Position numbers and translations under genes: made by a program
Shown here: positions 10,401 through 20,127 of the stretch, one piece after another
Position numbering within the stretch: the stretch's first letter is position 1
Layout: each line of letters starts with the position of its first letter
Assembly: GCA_937625935.1 (NCBI GenBank)
Contig: OW569365.1
Coordinates: 1-64,000, forward strand
DNA length: 64,000 bases
Direction: 5' to 3'
Source of the DNA: Tetramitus jugosus
Taxonomy: Eukaryota; Heterolobosea; Eutetramitea; Acrasida; Vahlkampfiidae
Notes under the pieces: generated by a model
What the model was told of the DNA's origin: nothing
The model's database searches: none
Seen by the model: only the letters and a program-made list of their open reading frames with translations

Positions 10401-10712
10401 GATTATCGGCAAACAAAATTTCTCCATCACCTGAAACAACAACTCCTCGTGGAGCATTTAGCTTAGCATAAGTTGCAAATTCTCCATCTCCTGAGAAACC
10501 CGGAGTTCCTGTTCCAGCAATCGTGATTATGTTTCCGTTCTTCAACACCTTTCGAATGCGGTTGTTATTCGAATCTGCAATGTATACTTCGCCATCGCCT
10601 GAAACTGCTATCCCATAAGGAGAATTCAGTTGAGCACTGAGTGCCGATCCTCCATCTCCAGAATAACCGCCAAGTCCAAAGGTACCTGCAACCGTTCTGA
10701 GTCTACCAATTG
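7489..10712 (-). pseudogene. Decayed NHL-EGF-transmembrane-kinase receptor gene
   Basis: Read from 10712 leftwards, the conceptual protein has about five NHL repeats (SGDG...GVAVS.GEVYIAD..NNRIRK), eleven tenascin-type EGF repeats of about 38 residues (CYG...VCSGHG.C..pn.CsC..Gy....CS), one transmembrane helix (about 8485-8560; LVVITSIIILLIY) and a TKL-like protein kinase. The kinase keeps the Gly loop ISEGAGGTVYKG, the AIK lysine, HMDIKPQN, DFG, and a terminal CW...RP motif found only in another frame. Disruptions are TAA at 9358-9360, TAG at 9003-9005, a frameshift near 9060 (GATCGATC), a 1-nt shift near 8366, and a further shift between about 7585 and 7630. There is no 5' start or signal peptide. 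Assembly error could explain some breaks but hardly all five. Confidence 0.8.
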
Positions 10713-10738
10713 TTGGTTGTCAGATGGTTGTCAGATGA

Positions 10739-11018
10739 ACAATACTTACTTGGTATGGTGCCACTGCCTTGGCCATCATTGAACAATTCCAAGCAGGAAA
10801 TCCATTGAGTGGTGTTACGATTACTGTGCCAAAAAAATTCTGCAGATGTGAGAGGAGTTTATAAAACCAAGATGCACATTGGATGTACCCAGAACAAAAC
10901 ATCTACCAAATTGTTGATAATTGCTTTTGTCATCATTGTCATTGCATCAGTCGGTGGAGCATTGGGTTACTACTTCTGTAAGAAGAAGAACTCTAACACT
11001 AGATCAGATGGAGAATGA
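10739..11018 (+). pseudogene. 3' fragment of a membrane protein, possibly periplasmic-binding-like ectodomain plus TM
   Basis: One plus-strand frame reads ...WYGATALAIIEQF.AGNPL...VPKK, then a shift at the A7 run (10840-10846) leads into another frame with a 20-residue hydrophobic helix (KLLIIAFVIIVIASVGGALG) and a short basic tail ending at the TGA at 11016-11018. The YGA-A...G pattern resembles the C-terminus of type I sugar-binding (LacI/ribose-binding-like) domains; this is only pattern resemblance. No start or N-terminal domain is present, and the fragment begins where the NHL pseudogene ends. It is probably a leftover of subtelomeric recombination. Confidence 0.45.
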
Positions 11019-11246
11019 GATGACTCAAAATGATGGAGATTGTTAAACGTTAAAAAAGAGTGCACATATAAAAACCATACCAAAAGAGGAGACAGACATC
11101 AATAGGGGAATTCATCTTCAAGGAGTTTAGCTTTTTCTCCGCTCAATGAACTACAATGTTGTTCTCCCATGTCCGACGGTTTGTTGATTTCACTGATACT
11201 ATCTTCCATTTGGCAGCAAAGTCTCAACACAAACCAACACACAACA

Positions 11247-11975
11247 ATGAAGATTATCATCTTATCCTTGTTCATCTGCTTGTTCCTTCATTCTGCTTTT
11301 GCAATTGATAGCCAATTTGCTGCACTCACAGAGTTGTTTGAGCAAACAGACGGTTTTGATTGGAAAAGCAGAGGCAACTGGCTCCAGAGCAATAATTACT
11401 GTCAGTGGAATGGTGTTTCTTGTGACGCTTATTCCTATGTCACCAATTTGAAATTACCAAACAATAACTTGCGTGGTCAACTTCCAGCCTCGATTGGAAA
11501 CTTGACAAGATTAGATGTGCTTGATCTCTCCATGAATAACCTGCAGGGTGCCATTCCAGAGAGCTTTGGATCTTTGAAATTGTTGACCAATTTGCAATTG
11601 AAATCCAACTCACTCAAGAGCTTGCCAAAGTCCTTCAATTTGTTGCAAAACTTGTATTTATTGGATCTGTCTGCCAATCTCTTCTCTGGTGACTTCCCAG
11701 TTCAAGTGACTCAACTTTCAAGACTCAATCAACTTAACTTGGCTGGCAATTCATTCTCTGGTGCAATCCCAAATTCTTTGTCTGATTTGTACTCAAAGTT
11801 CAATTTGAGATATTTGGACTTGAGTAGCAATCAACTCACTGCTCTTCCACAAAATCTACTCATGCCAGCTCCATTCTTGGCAGGCTGTAACTTGTCCAAG
11901 AATCGATTTAGATGTCCAATTGCCAAGTGGACCGAACATTTGTGCAATGCTACATGCGTTAAGTATTTTGGATAA
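11247..11975 (+). CDS. Secreted leucine-rich-repeat protein
   Basis: The protein has 242 residues from ATG 11247, chosen because it begins a clean signal peptide (MKIIILSLFICLFLHSAFA). An in-frame upstream codon exists, but it would bury the signal. After the signal comes an LRRNT-like cap (ALTELF...DW...NW.....YC.W.GVSC, as in plant-type LRR proteins), then five or six LRRs (LxxLxLxxNxLxGxLPxSIGNLTRL), and a C-terminal cap with paired cysteines (CNLSKNRFRCP...CNATC). No membrane segment follows the signal, so it is probably secreted or surface-associated, in recognition or adhesion. It is the outermost gene here that looks intact. Its specific ligand is unknown. Confidence 0.85.
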   Translation: MKIIILSLFICLFLHSAFAIDSQFAALTELFEQTDGFDWKSRGNWLQSNNYCQWNGVSCDAYSYVTNLKLPNNNLRGQLPASIGNLTRLDVLDLSMNNLQGAIPESFGSLKLLTNLQLKSNSLKSLPKSFNLLQNLYLLDLSANLFSGDFPVQVTQLSRLNQLNLAGNSFSGAIPNSLSDLYSKFNLRYLDLSSNQLTALPQNLLMPAPFLAGCNLSKNRFRCPIAKWTEHLCNATCVKYFG

Positions 11976-12073
11976 GTCCGTATCTGAATAAAACCATCAG
12001 CAGTTGAACAACCAAACGTAAGAACAAAAATTACCCCAAAGAATTTTCATAATGGTGATTTTATTCTACAAGT

Positions 12074-15000
12074 TTACACCCAATCACTATTGACAAGACT
12101 TATGAGCCGCGTTGTTCTTCTTCTTTTGCTTCTCCTTGAGCCGTGATCCTCATCTTCATTATCAAATTGTTTATCTATCATTTTCCTCTTTGGTGTCTCT
12201 TTTCCATCTCTCTCATCGAGGTACGATTGAATTGTGTTTCGAGACTTCACGGAGGTAGCGAGCTCTATTGCCAATTTGCCTTCAGAATCTTTGATATCAG
12301 GGCTAGCACCCAATTTGAGTAATTCCTGTACAATATCAATCTTGTCATGAAGTGCAGCATAATGAAGGCACGTTCTGCCAGCTCTATTCTGAATATTGAG
12401 ATACTCGGTCAATTCTTTATGATTCAAACTGTTCAGATTATTATTGCTTCGTTTTGTTCGTTTCGTTTGTGGTTCAGTCCTGAATAGATGGACAATACTG
12501 AATAAAATTTGCAATAGTTGATCGCCAATCAGCTTCGTCTGACTTGATTCACTGATTGAGAAAAGCAAGAGACTGTTTCCTGTTGTGACATCAACTGCTT
12601 TCAATCGAGCATCTGATCGAGAATCATCCTTATATGACTGAATAAACCAATCGAGAATATTCGAACATGACTTACATACGAAGAGTTGCAATGTGGTCAA
12701 TGATTTTGTGCCTTCCTCCTCCCCCTTGTGCTCCATTTGTTGAGTCACAAGTTCAAACCACGACGGGTCTGGTTGTTCTTTTTCTGCTTTAGTCATTAAC
12801 GAGCGAACCTTTGCTTCGTTTGACGTGTTTAACTCACCATGAGTTAAACCCCATCGAACAATCTCATGTAGTTGATGTTTTGTTGGAACTATGCCGAGAG
12901 ATAGCACAGCAGAAAAAGCAAAATCGTTGTAATTTTTATCCAAAGCGACTTGGATTGGATCAAATTGTTCGGCATACGATTTTGTGTGTGGCCAAAGCAC
13001 CGAAAATATTTCATACAAATCTAATCCACATGCGATCATGGCTGCATTTCTTGGTTTTTGTCCATTAGCTGAGTCATTCTCCAGAGGCATGCTAATATAT
13101 TTTTCTAATTCTCCCTTCGTTTTGAACTTTTTCTTCCAATGCTTAATGATACAGCGACATAACATGGCATCCCTTTCAGCCGCGATATGTAAAAGATTTG
13201 GTTTGGTATCTTGTGAATCATCTCTGACCATAACATTTTCTGTACAGGCCATCAATTTGTCAAATAATGGGATATCAATTTCAACTTCTAATGCAAGATA
13301 CATGATAGGAATAGGAGCAACTACGTTCGAATCTTTGCTTGTGAAAATAGGCTTATTGGCAATATCGCTTAGTTTGATTGACAAATCATTCAATAATTGT
13401 AAACCTTTGGAAGCTTCGAGTAGTATTTGAAGTGGACTCCTAGAACTAAATACGCCCTTTGCTTCCTCTGATCTCTCATGAAGCATTTTGGGATAGTGTT
13501 CTAGACATAGAAGTGCACAATGTCTAACTACAGGATAACGACCATAGTTAAATACCTTTTGCTTTTTGTTCATTACGGATACTTCACTCGTCACATCCGA
13601 CAGCATCTTAAATAAATAGTGCAATGCGTTTCCGTGCTCCATTCTGGGACTCAAAAGTTCATGGAGAGGTGTCGAGCTTATGGATGGATTCAGGATGAAA
13701 TAATTGATTAGCTCATAATTATTGTGGATAATTGCATTTGTGATCACAGAGTTTCCATCATTGCTGATTACATCAATTTTAGCACCCGCCGTGATCAGAA
13801 CTTGATCTATATCGTTGATAAACTTATCTTGAGTCAACAAACCAAGATGCTTCCTTTCAAAGCGAGAGAAGGGATAGCCTCTTGTGAAAGCTCTTGGCTC
13901 TTCTCTACTGCTTCTCGAATAGAATAATGAATTCTCTCCTTTTTCATTCAATGAGTTGGCATCAAATCCATTTTCTAATAACCACTGAATTGTTGGTAAT
14001 CTGGGCGACATAGTTGCAGCATGAAGCAAATTTCCACATGAAGTCCGGTAGTCTCGAAGTGATGAATTCTCATTGAAGCACGGTAGTTTAGTGGCTTGCT
14101 CGAGGAACAACACTTGAGGCTCCGTGTTATTTTGAACTAAACCATGATAAGGATACAAAGTATCCAATGCGAAAACATTTTCGATAGGGGTTTGGTTTTT
14201 GTTATTTCCTGCATATATGGCATCACCAGGACAAACTGAAAGTAAATAGCTCACAAAATCAATATTCAGCGTTTTACAAGCTGCATGAAGGACATTATCT
14301 CCAAATTGATTTACATTGGTCACAGAAGCTCCTAATTCTATCAAATGTTTAATTTCTTCCAATCTTTCGATAGCACGAGGTCTCGTTAAATAAAATTGAA
14401 TCAATGGAAGATTCCTTTCTTCATTATTGATGATTCCTTCCGTATTTCCAAGCACCACTAAATCAGGATTCTTTGACACCAAGTAGTCAGCCACCTGTAT
14501 TCGACTGGTATCTCTAGTAATGTTGAGTAAGCAATCTACAAGATAATTCCGTGCGCCATTGACGACCAACTTGGGTTTGAATTCTTCTATAATTTTTTGA
14601 AGGAACGAAAATGCAGCTTCGTTGTTACAGGTTGAGATCAACTGACTTAAATAAGTCGATGGAGATCCACCCTCAAACTTGGTTTCAAATACTCGATCAA
14701 TACCCATCAAGGTGTCATACTTCATTCTGCAGGGGTCTTCAAGAAGTTTCAGAGCCTGAAAAAGTGCATCTGCACTGAGAGAACATATGAAGGTCGGGTG
14801 TAGCTCTGTGTATGGGGCCAGTTGGTACAAATTGTTCTTTTCAGGTAAGTTCAGCAAGGGCTCAAAGTATGGATATTCGCGCACAGCACTATCTATTACT
14901 GCTTCTATGTGTTCATTGGGTTTCATGACACGTGAATCCATGTGGGATAGGCATACACCTTCCTTTTTGCTCATATAATTAATATATGCAGCAAATGAAA

Positions 15001-16102
15001 CTAAGGGGATGCTAGAGTCAGTGGAAGGTCTACTCGCTTCGTCAACAACTGATACGGCAAAGCCCTCATAAGCTTGCTGAATTGAAGTAAAATCATAGAA
15101 GGGGGGAGGAGCATGACTGTATGTATAACCAGATGATAGAAATGAATAGTGCAAAGTCAAATTTTGAACATTGACTTCAATTGGATTTGAGTGCATGTAA
15201 TTTTCAGCTGGTTCAGGCAAACTCTCTCTTCCCTTCTCCGAAAAATATTTCAGGCAAGAAAGTGATTCAGAATGAGGCAGACCAATACCAATAAGGTTGA
15301 GATTCTTGACTGAAGTGGGTAAAGAACGTGCAATTGCCACTACTTCAGCATCTGTCACAGTATTTTCACTTTCCCATACCGGACGACGATAATAATTTTG
15401 TCTCACTCCCAGAATATCCACCGTTTCAAGCTGCTTCAATAGAGGCAACAAAGTTGGAATGCAAGATGACGAATAGTGTCGAGAATAAAATGAAGCCCAA
15501 CCAATTCTCAAGTGTGTTACATTGGAGAACACATTGCCCAGAAATTTGAAAACTGGAGATCGGTTATAGTATTCGTTCATCGGGTCACTCGTGTTTAAAC
15601 GACAACCTTTGCCAGTTGCCCCAATGGGTTTGAACTGAATCAATTGATTGTCTCTCATGTAAAACTTTGGTCTTCCGTCATCTACCAGATCCAAGCTCTT
15701 CACATTGTCATAAATTTGCTCCTGGAATTCATAGAGCCATTGAGAACAGACAGATCTGAGCATGAAATAGTAGGGAAAAGCCGGAATGAATGACATGACA
15801 GAATGAAAAATGTCTCGAGGAATGGGTTGACCAGCAATCAAAAAAAAGCCCAAAATCTTGTCTCTTTCTCTCTCTGGATCTCTGGCCCAGACATGAAGTG
15901 CCATTTCACTTTCCGGATTATCAGATGATACTTGTTGTTCACCATCACCATTACCATTGGCAGTCATGCCATTCGAAGACTGTTGTTCAGCCTGATCCAT
16001 GGGTACATCATCATCTACCTCTTCATCCTCATCATTCTCATCATTGGCAACTAATTTGCTCTCTTTGTGAATCTTACCAAGTGTGGCAGCCTTACTCAAC
16101 AT
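12074..16102 (-). CDS. F-box-like / ankyrin-repeat protein
   Basis: The reading frame gives 1342 residues from ATG 16102; an in-frame ATG at 16258 would overlap the end of the upstream gene, so the inner start is preferred. After an acidic Asn/Asp-rich N-terminus, an F-box-like segment lies near residues 90-140 (IPRDIFHSVMSFIPAF...LRSVCSQWLYEF), followed by an LRR-like region of F-box proteins. Several ankyrin repeats follow, such as FGDNVLHAACKTLNIDFVSYLL, CGNLLHAATMSPRLPTIQWLLENG and a well-conserved last one, GRTCLHYAALHDKIDIVQEL. The tail is basic and may be a nuclear signal (RRSKRRRTT). A substrate adaptor of an SCF ubiquitin ligase is possible; substrates are unknown. Confidence 0.75.
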   Translation of the reverse strand: MLSKAATLGKIHKESKLVANDENDEDEEVDDDVPMDQAEQQSSNGMTANGNGDGEQQVSSDNPESEMALHVWARDPERERDKILGFFLIAGQPIPRDIFHSVMSFIPAFPYYFMLRSVCSQWLYEFQEQIYDNVKSLDLVDDGRPKFYMRDNQLIQFKPIGATGKGCRLNTSDPMNEYYNRSPVFKFLGNVFSNVTHLRIGWASFYSRHYSSSCIPTLLPLLKQLETVDILGVRQNYYRRPVWESENTVTDAEVVAIARSLPTSVKNLNLIGIGLPHSESLSCLKYFSEKGRESLPEPAENYMHSNPIEVNVQNLTLHYSFLSSGYTYSHAPPPFYDFTSIQQAYEGFAVSVVDEASRPSTDSSIPLVSFAAYINYMSKKEGVCLSHMDSRVMKPNEHIEAVIDSAVREYPYFEPLLNLPEKNNLYQLAPYTELHPTFICSLSADALFQALKLLEDPCRMKYDTLMGIDRVFETKFEGGSPSTYLSQLISTCNNEAAFSFLQKIIEEFKPKLVVNGARNYLVDCLLNITRDTSRIQVADYLVSKNPDLVVLGNTEGIINNEERNLPLIQFYLTRPRAIERLEEIKHLIELGASVTNVNQFGDNVLHAACKTLNIDFVSYLLSVCPGDAIYAGNNKNQTPIENVFALDTLYPYHGLVQNNTEPQVLFLEQATKLPCFNENSSLRDYRTSCGNLLHAATMSPRLPTIQWLLENGFDANSLNEKGENSLFYSRSSREEPRAFTRGYPFSRFERKHLGLLTQDKFINDIDQVLITAGAKIDVISNDGNSVITNAIIHNNYELINYFILNPSISSTPLHELLSPRMEHGNALHYLFKMLSDVTSEVSVMNKKQKVFNYGRYPVVRHCALLCLEHYPKMLHERSEEAKGVFSSRSPLQILLEASKGLQLLNDLSIKLSDIANKPIFTSKDSNVVAPIPIMYLALEVEIDIPLFDKLMACTENVMVRDDSQDTKPNLLHIAAERDAMLCRCIIKHWKKKFKTKGELEKYISMPLENDSANGQKPRNAAMIACGLDLYEIFSVLWPHTKSYAEQFDPIQVALDKNYNDFAFSAVLSLGIVPTKHQLHEIVRWGLTHGELNTSNEAKVRSLMTKAEKEQPDPSWFELVTQQMEHKGEEEGTKSLTTLQLFVCKSCSNILDWFIQSYKDDSRSDARLKAVDVTTGNSLLLFSISESSQTKLIGDQLLQILFSIVHLFRTEPQTKRTKRSNNNLNSLNHKELTEYLNIQNRAGRTCLHYAALHDKIDIVQELLKLGASPDIKDSEGKLAIELATSVKSRNTIQSYLDERDGKETPKRKMIDKQFDNEDEDHGSRRSKRRRTTRLISLVNSDWV

Positions 16103-16226
16103 TGTGCTTCTGTTGTTTGTGGTTGAAATGTTCAACTTGTTGCACTTTTCCTCAGAATTCTTGCCTGGAAGCGGAGTAATTCGGAACTTGAAAATGTGTG
16201 AGTGCCGAATACACTTTTTATTGATG

Positions 16227-19217
16227 CTACAGAGTGTAGGTGCTGTCATCCGTATCATTTTCGTCCATTTCTGTCATTTCGTACCACGAAGGTTTGAGTT
16301 GGTCGTATGGGTTTGCTTCGACAAACTTTTCTGTTCCTGTTTGATCCTTGATACTATTCTTTCGCTTTCGATTGCGTCGCTTTCTTCCACTCGCGAGAGT
16401 TGCTCCCTCGTTTAAAACAGGACTATTGACACGCTGAGTGATCGGATCTTGTGGACCGTACGGGGAAACCTTGGAAGGGATAGGGGCTGCGCTCATTGGT
16501 ATCTCAGAGCTAAGGGATTGAGTTGTCGCAATGGGAGAAGAGTATGCATAGATTGGGACCGATCCGTTCACGGCTTGCGATGTTGGTTGTAGGTGACTTG
16601 AAGGAGAGGATTGATAGGAAGTAGGTGGTGCAGGATGCCTCATATAATTTAAGTACTGTTGTTGTTGGTGTTGCTGAAGATTGCTCTGTTGCATCATTTG
16701 TTGCGGCATTGGGATTGTTTGTTGCGCAGACATGTGGGCCATCAGCATGCTAACTGTGGATGTCATTGTTTTCATGGCCTCATTGATTCCTTCGATCGCC
16801 ATCGACAAATTCGAAACAGCTTGTGTTAACTGATTAAGTTGTCTATCGTGCTGTTTCATAGCATGATAGTTGGACATGTTGGAGGAGGGTGGAGGTGGTG
16901 GAGGCGGTATTTGATGATCGTTGGATTGAGTGGCACTGTCACCACTCTGCTGTGGAGCATACGTTGGCATAAGTTCATGCCTAGAATATGAATTTGCCGA
17001 AATTGGGTGAATTTCGTTCTTGTCGTCTATGAATTCGTCTTCTAGTGATGAGGAGAATTCTCTTGCTGCTGCTAAAATCTTTTTGCGAGGACCGTACCTA
17101 TTAACACCTATCCTAAACAGATCTGCCTCCGTTAAGACAGCTACACAGTCCATATCAATTTCTTCATGAGTAAATATGGCCGCATACCGACCTAAGCCTA
17201 GTGAAACTAACCAATTTGTAACTTCTTTCGCATCTTTTGCACTGTAAACTTGTTGGTCCTGTCCATAGAGTCCATTCTTTCTCGACATTGACCTTTTCCT
17301 CCTCCGTGTGATTTGTTGATTCTTGTTAGGGTCTTGATAACTGCTGTCGTCGACACGAATTTCAGTACGGACACTAATAAACTGATTCGTTGGACCAAGT
17401 TGAGAGATCACTCTCTTCACTGGAGTCATCTTAGGCGGCAACGGAGGCGGCGGTGGCGGCATGTTTGAATTAGGATTATAATTGATATGAGGCATAACAA
17501 GGTTATCCGTCATAACTGTTGTGGTAGGAACGGGAGCCTCCACTACCACTTTTTCAACACTAGATTTGATTTCAGTTGGCTGGGATGATTTGTTTGAGGT
17601 GGAGACTACAGCAGCAGCTAGAATCTCCTCCTGCTTCAGCTCGTTCAACTTGCCAGAGTCTTCAGGACTTGTAGGTGTAAAAATTTCGTTCAATGCAGAT
17701 AGATTGACAGGTTTTGGTAGATGAGCTACTGCTTCTACAATTCCGCTCTTCTCGATGGCGATATCTACATCGAGCATATACAGCTCTTTAAAACGAGTCG
17801 ATTTGTCTCCACCACCGAATACATACATGGTCTTATCTCTCACCAGCAGACTTGTGTGAGCACATCGAGCTTTTGGTGATTTAAAAGTAAGACGCTTGGC
17901 AACGACATAGTCTAAATCGACAATGAACAAATCATCCAAGAATCTGTTATCATCTCCTCCAAATAATATAAACATGTACTTGTCATGCACAAGTGTACAC
18001 GTATGAGCTGCTCTTGGTGCAGGTATAGGCCCTGATTTTGGAAGCATTATTTGCCTCCATTGATATGTGTCTGTATCCATCTCATAAAGTTCGTTGAGCA
18101 TGCGCGACTCATATACTCCTCCGAAAATATACATTCTGTTCTCTACAATTACAGCACCATGTCCCCATCGCTTACCAGGCTTGTTTAGTGTCTTTGGTTG
18201 CGACCATTCCATTTTAGTGGGATTCAAAACCCATAAATCATCAAAAATCTTATCTCGAGAACCACCGCCTCCGAACATGATAATGCGTCCTTGTTTTGTC
18301 ACCACAATTGAATGTCTACTCCGTGGAGCTGGATACACCTCCTTCATTGTAACAATTGTTCGATTGTTAATCTTTGCATTTTTGGATGGCGTTCCAAAAC
18401 CAGTGTCCATAATTTCCGCCGTTTGACTTCCTCTCAAAACGAGTTCGGACTCTGAGTCCCCACTAACATTACCATTACTAGTGTTATTGTTACTGTTACT
18501 GCTACCACTGATACCATTATCTTCACTGTTGCTACTGCTCGCTGATGCCTGCTCGTTTGACATGGACTGCATTGAAGAAGGACTATTACTATCTGTAATT
18601 GAATCCCCATACAAGTTCTGATTCAATATCAAGTCATCCTTGATATAGACTTTAACTTGACTTCGCACAACAGGTTGACTCCACTCCCAACTCTCGAGAT
18701 CCAAAATATGAATATCACTCAAGTAATTGAGTCCATTGCCTCCACCCATCAATAACACTTGAGGTGTACCTTCTGTCAAAGACGACTTGCTACTATTGCT
18801 ACTATTACTACTATTACTACTATTCTTACTGTAAATAAGAGTACAGGAATGACCGGCTCTTGGACTAGGAATCTTACCAGTCACATGAGGCATGCTCCAC
18901 TCTTGAGTCACCAAATCAAACACGTACAAATCATTCAACATGTTCATTCCTTCCCAACCTCCAAACATGAGCATACTCTCATTGCCCTTTTGATTGACAA
19001 AGAGACATGTGGCATGACCGAAACGAGCGCAGGGTGCCTTTCCAGAAAATTTGGCAATTTTCCACATGTACCTACCCACAACACTGGGACTGCTATTTGT
19101 TGTTGTTGTTGACGTTGGTGTCGTTTTTATTGTGGGTGGTGGTGGAGTGGATGTGAGTGATGATGATGATGATGATTCAGACTGATCATCGTCATGAGTC
19201 GTGTCAGTGACTGGCAT
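16227..19217 (-). CDS. Kelch-repeat protein with SAM domain
   Basis: The protein has 996 residues from ATG 19217, the first ATG of the frame, although the frame stays open a little further upstream. Residues about 45-485 form a kelch beta-propeller with repeated FGG motifs (LMFGGWEGMNMLNDLYVFD, IMFGGGGSRDKIFDDLWVL, YIFGGVYESRMLNELYEMD, FGGDDNRFLDDLFIVD, YVFGGGDKSTRFKELYMLD). A Ser/Asn-rich insert interrupts it. A proline-rich PPPPPPLPP patch follows, then a SAM domain at about residues 655-725 (VTNWLVSLGLGRYAAIF...LTEADLFRIGVNRYGPRKKIL). A second PPPPPPP patch and a Q-rich tail end in RKRRNRKRK. It probably works as an oligomerising scaffold in actin or signalling complexes; the specific function is not known. 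Confidence 0.85.
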   Translation of the reverse strand: MPVTDTTHDDDQSESSSSSSLTSTPPPPTIKTTPTSTTTTNSSPSVVGRYMWKIAKFSGKAPCARFGHATCLFVNQKGNESMLMFGGWEGMNMLNDLYVFDLVTQEWSMPHVTGKIPSPRAGHSCTLIYSKNSSNSSNSSNSSKSSLTEGTPQVLLMGGGNGLNYLSDIHILDLESWEWSQPVVRSQVKVYIKDDLILNQNLYGDSITDSNSPSSMQSMSNEQASASSSNSEDNGISGSSNSNNNTSNGNVSGDSESELVLRGSQTAEIMDTGFGTPSKNAKINNRTIVTMKEVYPAPRSRHSIVVTKQGRIIMFGGGGSRDKIFDDLWVLNPTKMEWSQPKTLNKPGKRWGHGAVIVENRMYIFGGVYESRMLNELYEMDTDTYQWRQIMLPKSGPIPAPRAAHTCTLVHDKYMFILFGGDDNRFLDDLFIVDLDYVVAKRLTFKSPKARCAHTSLLVRDKTMYVFGGGDKSTRFKELYMLDVDIAIEKSGIVEAVAHLPKPVNLSALNEIFTPTSPEDSGKLNELKQEEILAAAVVSTSNKSSQPTEIKSSVEKVVVEAPVPTTTVMTDNLVMPHINYNPNSNMPPPPPPLPPKMTPVKRVISQLGPTNQFISVRTEIRVDDSSYQDPNKNQQITRRRKRSMSRKNGLYGQDQQVYSAKDAKEVTNWLVSLGLGRYAAIFTHEEIDMDCVAVLTEADLFRIGVNRYGPRKKILAAAREFSSSLEDEFIDDKNEIHPISANSYSRHELMPTYAPQQSGDSATQSNDHQIPPPPPPPSSNMSNYHAMKQHDRQLNQLTQAVSNLSMAIEGINEAMKTMTSTVSMLMAHMSAQQTIPMPQQMMQQSNLQQHQQQQYLNYMRHPAPPTSYQSSPSSHLQPTSQAVNGSVPIYAYSSPIATTQSLSSEIPMSAAPIPSKVSPYGPQDPITQRVNSPVLNEGATLASGRKRRNRKRKNSIKDQTGTEKFVEANPYDQLKPSWYEMTEMDENDTDDSTYTL

Positions 19218-19659
19218 AAATGGTTGATTGTTGGTATGGACGGTTTGATGCAGATACCGTGCTCTCAAACACCTGATAGATAATAAGGCTCAGCTCTCTT
19301 TTTTTTTGGATTTTTTTTTCTCACTGTCCGCTGGAGAAATCAGCCGAATGGAGGGAGACACGTTGATAAGGGAAACGGGAAGACCAGATCACAAAAACAA
19401 TGATGTATGACTTTGTTGTTGATGGATTCCATAACAACAAGAAAAAAGATCATTGGAGATCGAGCTCGTTTTTTTTGTGCTTTGGTTTGTTCGTGTCAAG
19501 TTCCAATTTTCTTGCCAGGGGAGAGAATCAAGTGAATTGTGATCTGACACTTTATTTTGGGTAAGTAAATGCTCGCCACCAGGTCCCTTCGAACTGCTGC
19601 ATGACCATCCATTCCAATTAAAAAAATCATGAATTGCTAACAAAAAATAACATCTTAGT
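19218..19659. other. Intergenic between kelch-SAM gene and SERF-like gene
   Basis: Both flanking genes are on the minus strand, so this holds the kelch gene promoter/5' UTR and the downstream end of the small zinc-finger gene. T-rich runs occur around 19290-19320, where the kelch gene's leader would lie. I see no gene, repeat or RNA in it. Confidence 0.5.
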
Positions 19660-19902
19660 TTATTCAGCAAAATTTGGGAAGCAGTCAGCAAATGTCTTCT
19701 TTGCCTTCTCGTGCGTATCTACATGCTCTTGCAAACGAGTTTTGCTCGTATTGTCCAAGAAGGCCTGTTTGCAGAATGTGCATTGAATGTTCATCGCTTT
19801 TTGAACACTCTTGGTCACACTGATGCCCTTCTTCTGGGAGTCAAGCTTCTTGAGATTCTTTTCTCTCTTGGCTGCTGCTTTTTGGACGTTGCCCTTGCCC
19901 AT
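19660..19902 (-). CDS. Small SERF/zinc-finger (At2g23090-like) protein
   Basis: This is an 80-residue protein from ATG 19902. The basic N-terminus MGKGNVQKAAAKREKNLKK is the 4F5/SERF-type signature. A single C2H2-like finger follows (CTFCKQAFLDNTSKTRLQEHVDTHEKAKK), with C-x2-C...H-x3-H spacing, ending in the typical CFP. The length and both parts match the small eukaryotic family related to plant At2g23090 and animal ZNF706. The role of the family is poorly defined; SERF proteins bind RNA and modulate protein aggregation. TIM14 lies divergently only 225 bp away, so the two share a promoter region. Confidence 0.9.
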   Translation of the reverse strand: MGKGNVQKAAAKREKNLKKLDSQKKGISVTKSVQKAMNIQCTFCKQAFLDNTSKTRLQEHVDTHEKAKKTFADCFPNFAE

Positions 19903-20127
19903 GGTTGATGATGATTACTGTACAATAATAAAAAATGAAGATTGACTTCTGTGTTCTTGTTTTTCGCTCCAGAACAAGGCGCCAAAACAATCTTCGGAGT
20001 TTCAGCGGAAGTTTTTTCCGTCTCTTCGGGCAAACTTTTTTCAACACAATCAAACAAGAGAGAGTGAAAAACCGAAAACAATCATCAAACAAACAATCAA
20101 ACAACAAACAACAATTGAATTCAAATC

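Noticed and set aside
7489..10712. Programmed frameshifting or stop readthrough in the receptor gene
   Set aside because: At least five breaks of different kinds with no slippery site or downstream structure argue for decay instead of recoding.
16102..16258. N-terminal extension of the ankyrin protein to ATG 16258
   Set aside because: It would overlap the coding end of the kelch-SAM gene on the same strand, and the extra residues have no features; the ATG at 16102 leaves a normal gap.
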